Assembly: GCA_023238725.1 (NCBI GenBank)
Contig: CM041550.1
Coordinates: 4,845,044 to 4,909,043, forward strand
Length of the DNA: 64,000 nt
Source: Scortum barcoo
Lineage: Eukaryota > Chordata > Actinopteri > Centrarchiformes > Terapontidae
Direction: 5' to 3'
In this document: in pieces, positions 62,334-64,000 of the stretch
Layout: every line of letters begins with the position of its first letter
How positions within the stretch are numbered: position 1 is the stretch's first letter
Made by a program: the position numbers and the translations under genes
The notes under the pieces: model-generated
What the model was told of the DNA's origin: nothing
The model's input: only the letters and a program-made list of their open reading frames with translations
The model's database searches: none

Positions 62334-63165
62334 ATGAATGAATGCAGTCTTCCAACTGCTTATCTGGGTCCAGGTCAGGGGGGGAGACCTCATTCTCATG
62401 AGTGCCCCCCACAGAGTGCCTCTGGGCACACGGTCGTAAGCCTTCTCCAGATCTAAAAACCACACAACACGTAGACTGGTTGAGCAAACTCCCATGCCCC
62501 TTGCCAAGGGTAAAGAGCTGGTCCACTGTTCCACGACCAGGACCAGAAAGCCACATTGTTCCTCTTTAATCCCAGGCGTGAGACCTTCCCAGGGAGGCTG
62601 AGGAGTGTGATCCCCCTATAGTTGGAACACACCCTCTGGTCCCCTTTCTTGAATATGGGGACCACCACCCCAGTTTGCCAGTTTGCCACTCCAGAGGTAC
62701 TGCCCCCGATGTCATGTCCATGCGCAATGTTGTAGAGTCATGTCAACCAAGACAGCCCTACTACACATCCAGAGCCTTAAGGTAAAAAAGGTTACCACCT
62801 GCGAGTGGTGGGCCTACTGGAGGATGGACCCATGTCGCTGCTTCAGGCTGGACCCGGCCGGGCACCATGGGCAAAAGCCCAGCCACCAGGCGCTCGCCGG
62901 CGGCCGAGCCACCTCCCAGGCCTGGCTCCAGGCGCGGGCCCCAGTACCACCTCCGGGCAGGGTACACGTGTCCTTCATGTTCTTTTTTTGGGTCTTTGGA
63001 ACCGTTTTGCTAACCGTTCTTTGCCTGGCCCTTGAGCTAGAACCAATTTGCCTTGGGAGACCCTACCAGGGGCAAATTGCCCCCCTGACACAACATAGCT
63101 TCTAGCATCATTAGGGCACTCAAACTCCTCCACCACGATAAGGTGGTGGTTCTAGGAGGAGCAGC
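62334..63165 (-). mobile_element. Non-LTR retrotransposon, minus strand, internally deleted
   Basis: Read on the minus strand, it begins with a GC-rich 5' region (63,165 down to about 62,740) containing CACCACCTTATCGTGGTGGA and GGTAGGGTCTCCCAAGGCAA. It then jumps to a reverse transcriptase piece (about 62,690 to 62,340). That piece reads WQTGVVVPIFKKGDQRVCSN, YRGITLLSLPGKV, and in shifted frames GRGTVDQLFTL and FLDLEKAYDRVPRGTLWG. The body between and after these pieces is missing. The clade is not resolved by eye. Confidence 0.8.
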
Positions 63166-63845
63166 AGCAGTTTCCCTCACAGACTTGAAATCCAATTTTT
63201 TTTCTCTCCACCATTCGGTCCAGTCCCTCCGATCAAGGTTTCATTCAGCATGATCAAACACAATGGAAATTTACATTTACATAATTTACATTAATTCACT
63301 CTTAGGCTAAAGAAATAAACTAAACATGATATGTGTTTTGCAGTTTCCCTCACAGACTTCAAATCCATTTTTTTCTCTCCACAATTTAGTTCACTGTCAC
63401 TCACTAGAAAACTTGAAAATCTGCATTATTGTATGGTAGGGGGAAAGTGAAAAATCCAGTGAAAACTCACTTTTCTGTGAACCTCTTAGGTACTGGGCGA
63501 TAAAGCAGCCTGATAATGGTGGTGGAGCTCCACAGTGGGGTGAAGAGGACTGTGTACATATGCAAAATGAAAACTGAAGAAAACTGGAACGATCGGCGAT
63601 GTGATGCCTTCCTGCAATGAATCTGTGAAAAACTGCCTTAGAATTTTAGGAATTTTGAAGTGATGCTTTTAGAAATACTCAAATCAAAAATGTTTTACTG
63701 GTTCACAGCCCCAATTAAGCTGCAATGATTTTTAGCTTGTATCTGCACACCTGCACAGGTGATCTGCATGTGCTGATGACTAATGATAATGATAAATGAA
63801 TGAATGATGAATTGCAAAATACGTCTTTTATATTCAAGTGTTTTT

Positions 63846-64000
63846 TTCATGCCTTAGTTTAGTTTCATGTTTAGTATTGTCATGAGCATGTTATGTTTAA
63901 GTTGAAGTCACTCATGTCTAGTCTGGTCTTGTACTTCCTGTTTTATTTTGTACTCACCTTTTCTCCTCTTGTTTCAGATCCCCACTTCCTGCCTTTGTGT
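63846..64000 (+). mobile_element. Gypsy-type LTR start, running off the window
   Basis: This segment is nearly identical to 50,033-50,185, from CATGCCTTAGTTTAG through CCCCACTTCCTGCCTTTGTG. It is preceded by the same TTTTATATTCAAGTGTTTT flank as the copy after lectin 1. It therefore represents the same ancestral insertion, carried by duplication. Confidence 0.8.

Larger units (their letters stand above)
60072..63641 (+). pseudogene. C-type lectin receptor copy 3, disrupted
   Basis: Recognisable exons: tail 60072-60141 (MEEIYVNVERSKP), alternative tail 60648-60711, transmembrane 60812-60913, stalk 61242-61418, first lectin exon 61770-61913, last lectin exon 63490-63641. Lesions are multiple. 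A 4-base loss in the stalk leads to TGA at 61355-61357. One extra base in the first lectin exon shifts the frame. The middle lectin exon (WIGLND) is absent, and a retrotransposon lies in the enlarged intron. The last exon has a shifted frame and TGG changed to TGA at the final tryptophan. The tail and membrane exons are intact, so a truncated membrane stub could still be made. It is otherwise a clear pseudogene. Confidence 0.88.

Noticed and set aside
62683..63105. 140-codon plus-strand frame
   Set aside because: It is antisense to the 5' region of the minus-strand LINE fragment.

Overview
The window is vertebrate nuclear DNA, most likely from a percomorph-like teleost fish. It has GT-AG introns of roughly 90 to 1250 bases, frequent (TG)n and (GATA)n microsatellites, fish-type Tc1 and non-LTR retrotransposon relics, and fish-type CD209/CLEC4-like lectins. 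The species cannot be named from what I see.

Layout. Positions 1 to about 24,480 form a gene-poor flank. I find no credible protein gene there, only retrotransposon tails (4.2, 13.2, 18.5 kb), a widespread fish repeat (14.0 kb), simple repeats, and a few CpG-retaining, high-complexity islands that could be conserved non-coding elements (11.05, 12.3-12.75, 21.1 kb). Positions 25,556 to 45,271 hold a complete 36-coding-exon gene on the + strand for PARP4 (vault PARP). All exon phases close without a break and give 1826 codons. Domain order is BRCT, a WGR-like segment, PARP helical regulatory domain, ADP-ribosyltransferase with a visible H-Y-E triad, VIT, vWA with a DxSxS metal site, a large single-exon proline-rich region with an internal tandem repeat, and the C-terminal major-vault-protein-interaction region. 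Intron 1 carries a MITE with 23-base perfect inverted ends.

Positions about 46,230 to 64,000 hold three tandem copies of a type II membrane C-type lectin receptor gene. Copy 2 (55,490-57,838) is intact at 250 aa. Copy 1 (47,268-49,560) carries a frameshift in its first lectin exon and a damaged C-terminus. Copy 3 (60,072-63,641) has a stop in the stalk, a frameshift, a missing lectin exon and a retrotransposon insertion. Copies 2 and 3 each contain, or retain a relic of, two alternative first exons, both encoding short tails with a Y-x-N-V motif.

Between copies 1 and 2 lie a broken Ty3/Gypsy element and a 5'-anchored, broken Tc1 element that ends in a TG/TA microsatellite. The same Gypsy LTR start follows copy 3 at the window edge, so it was probably inserted before those copies separated.

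PARP4 and the lectins are neighbours with no evident shared pathway. PARP4 acts in vault ribonucleoprotein particles by ADP-ribosylation. The lectins are predicted innate immune cell-surface receptors in a birth-and-death cluster.
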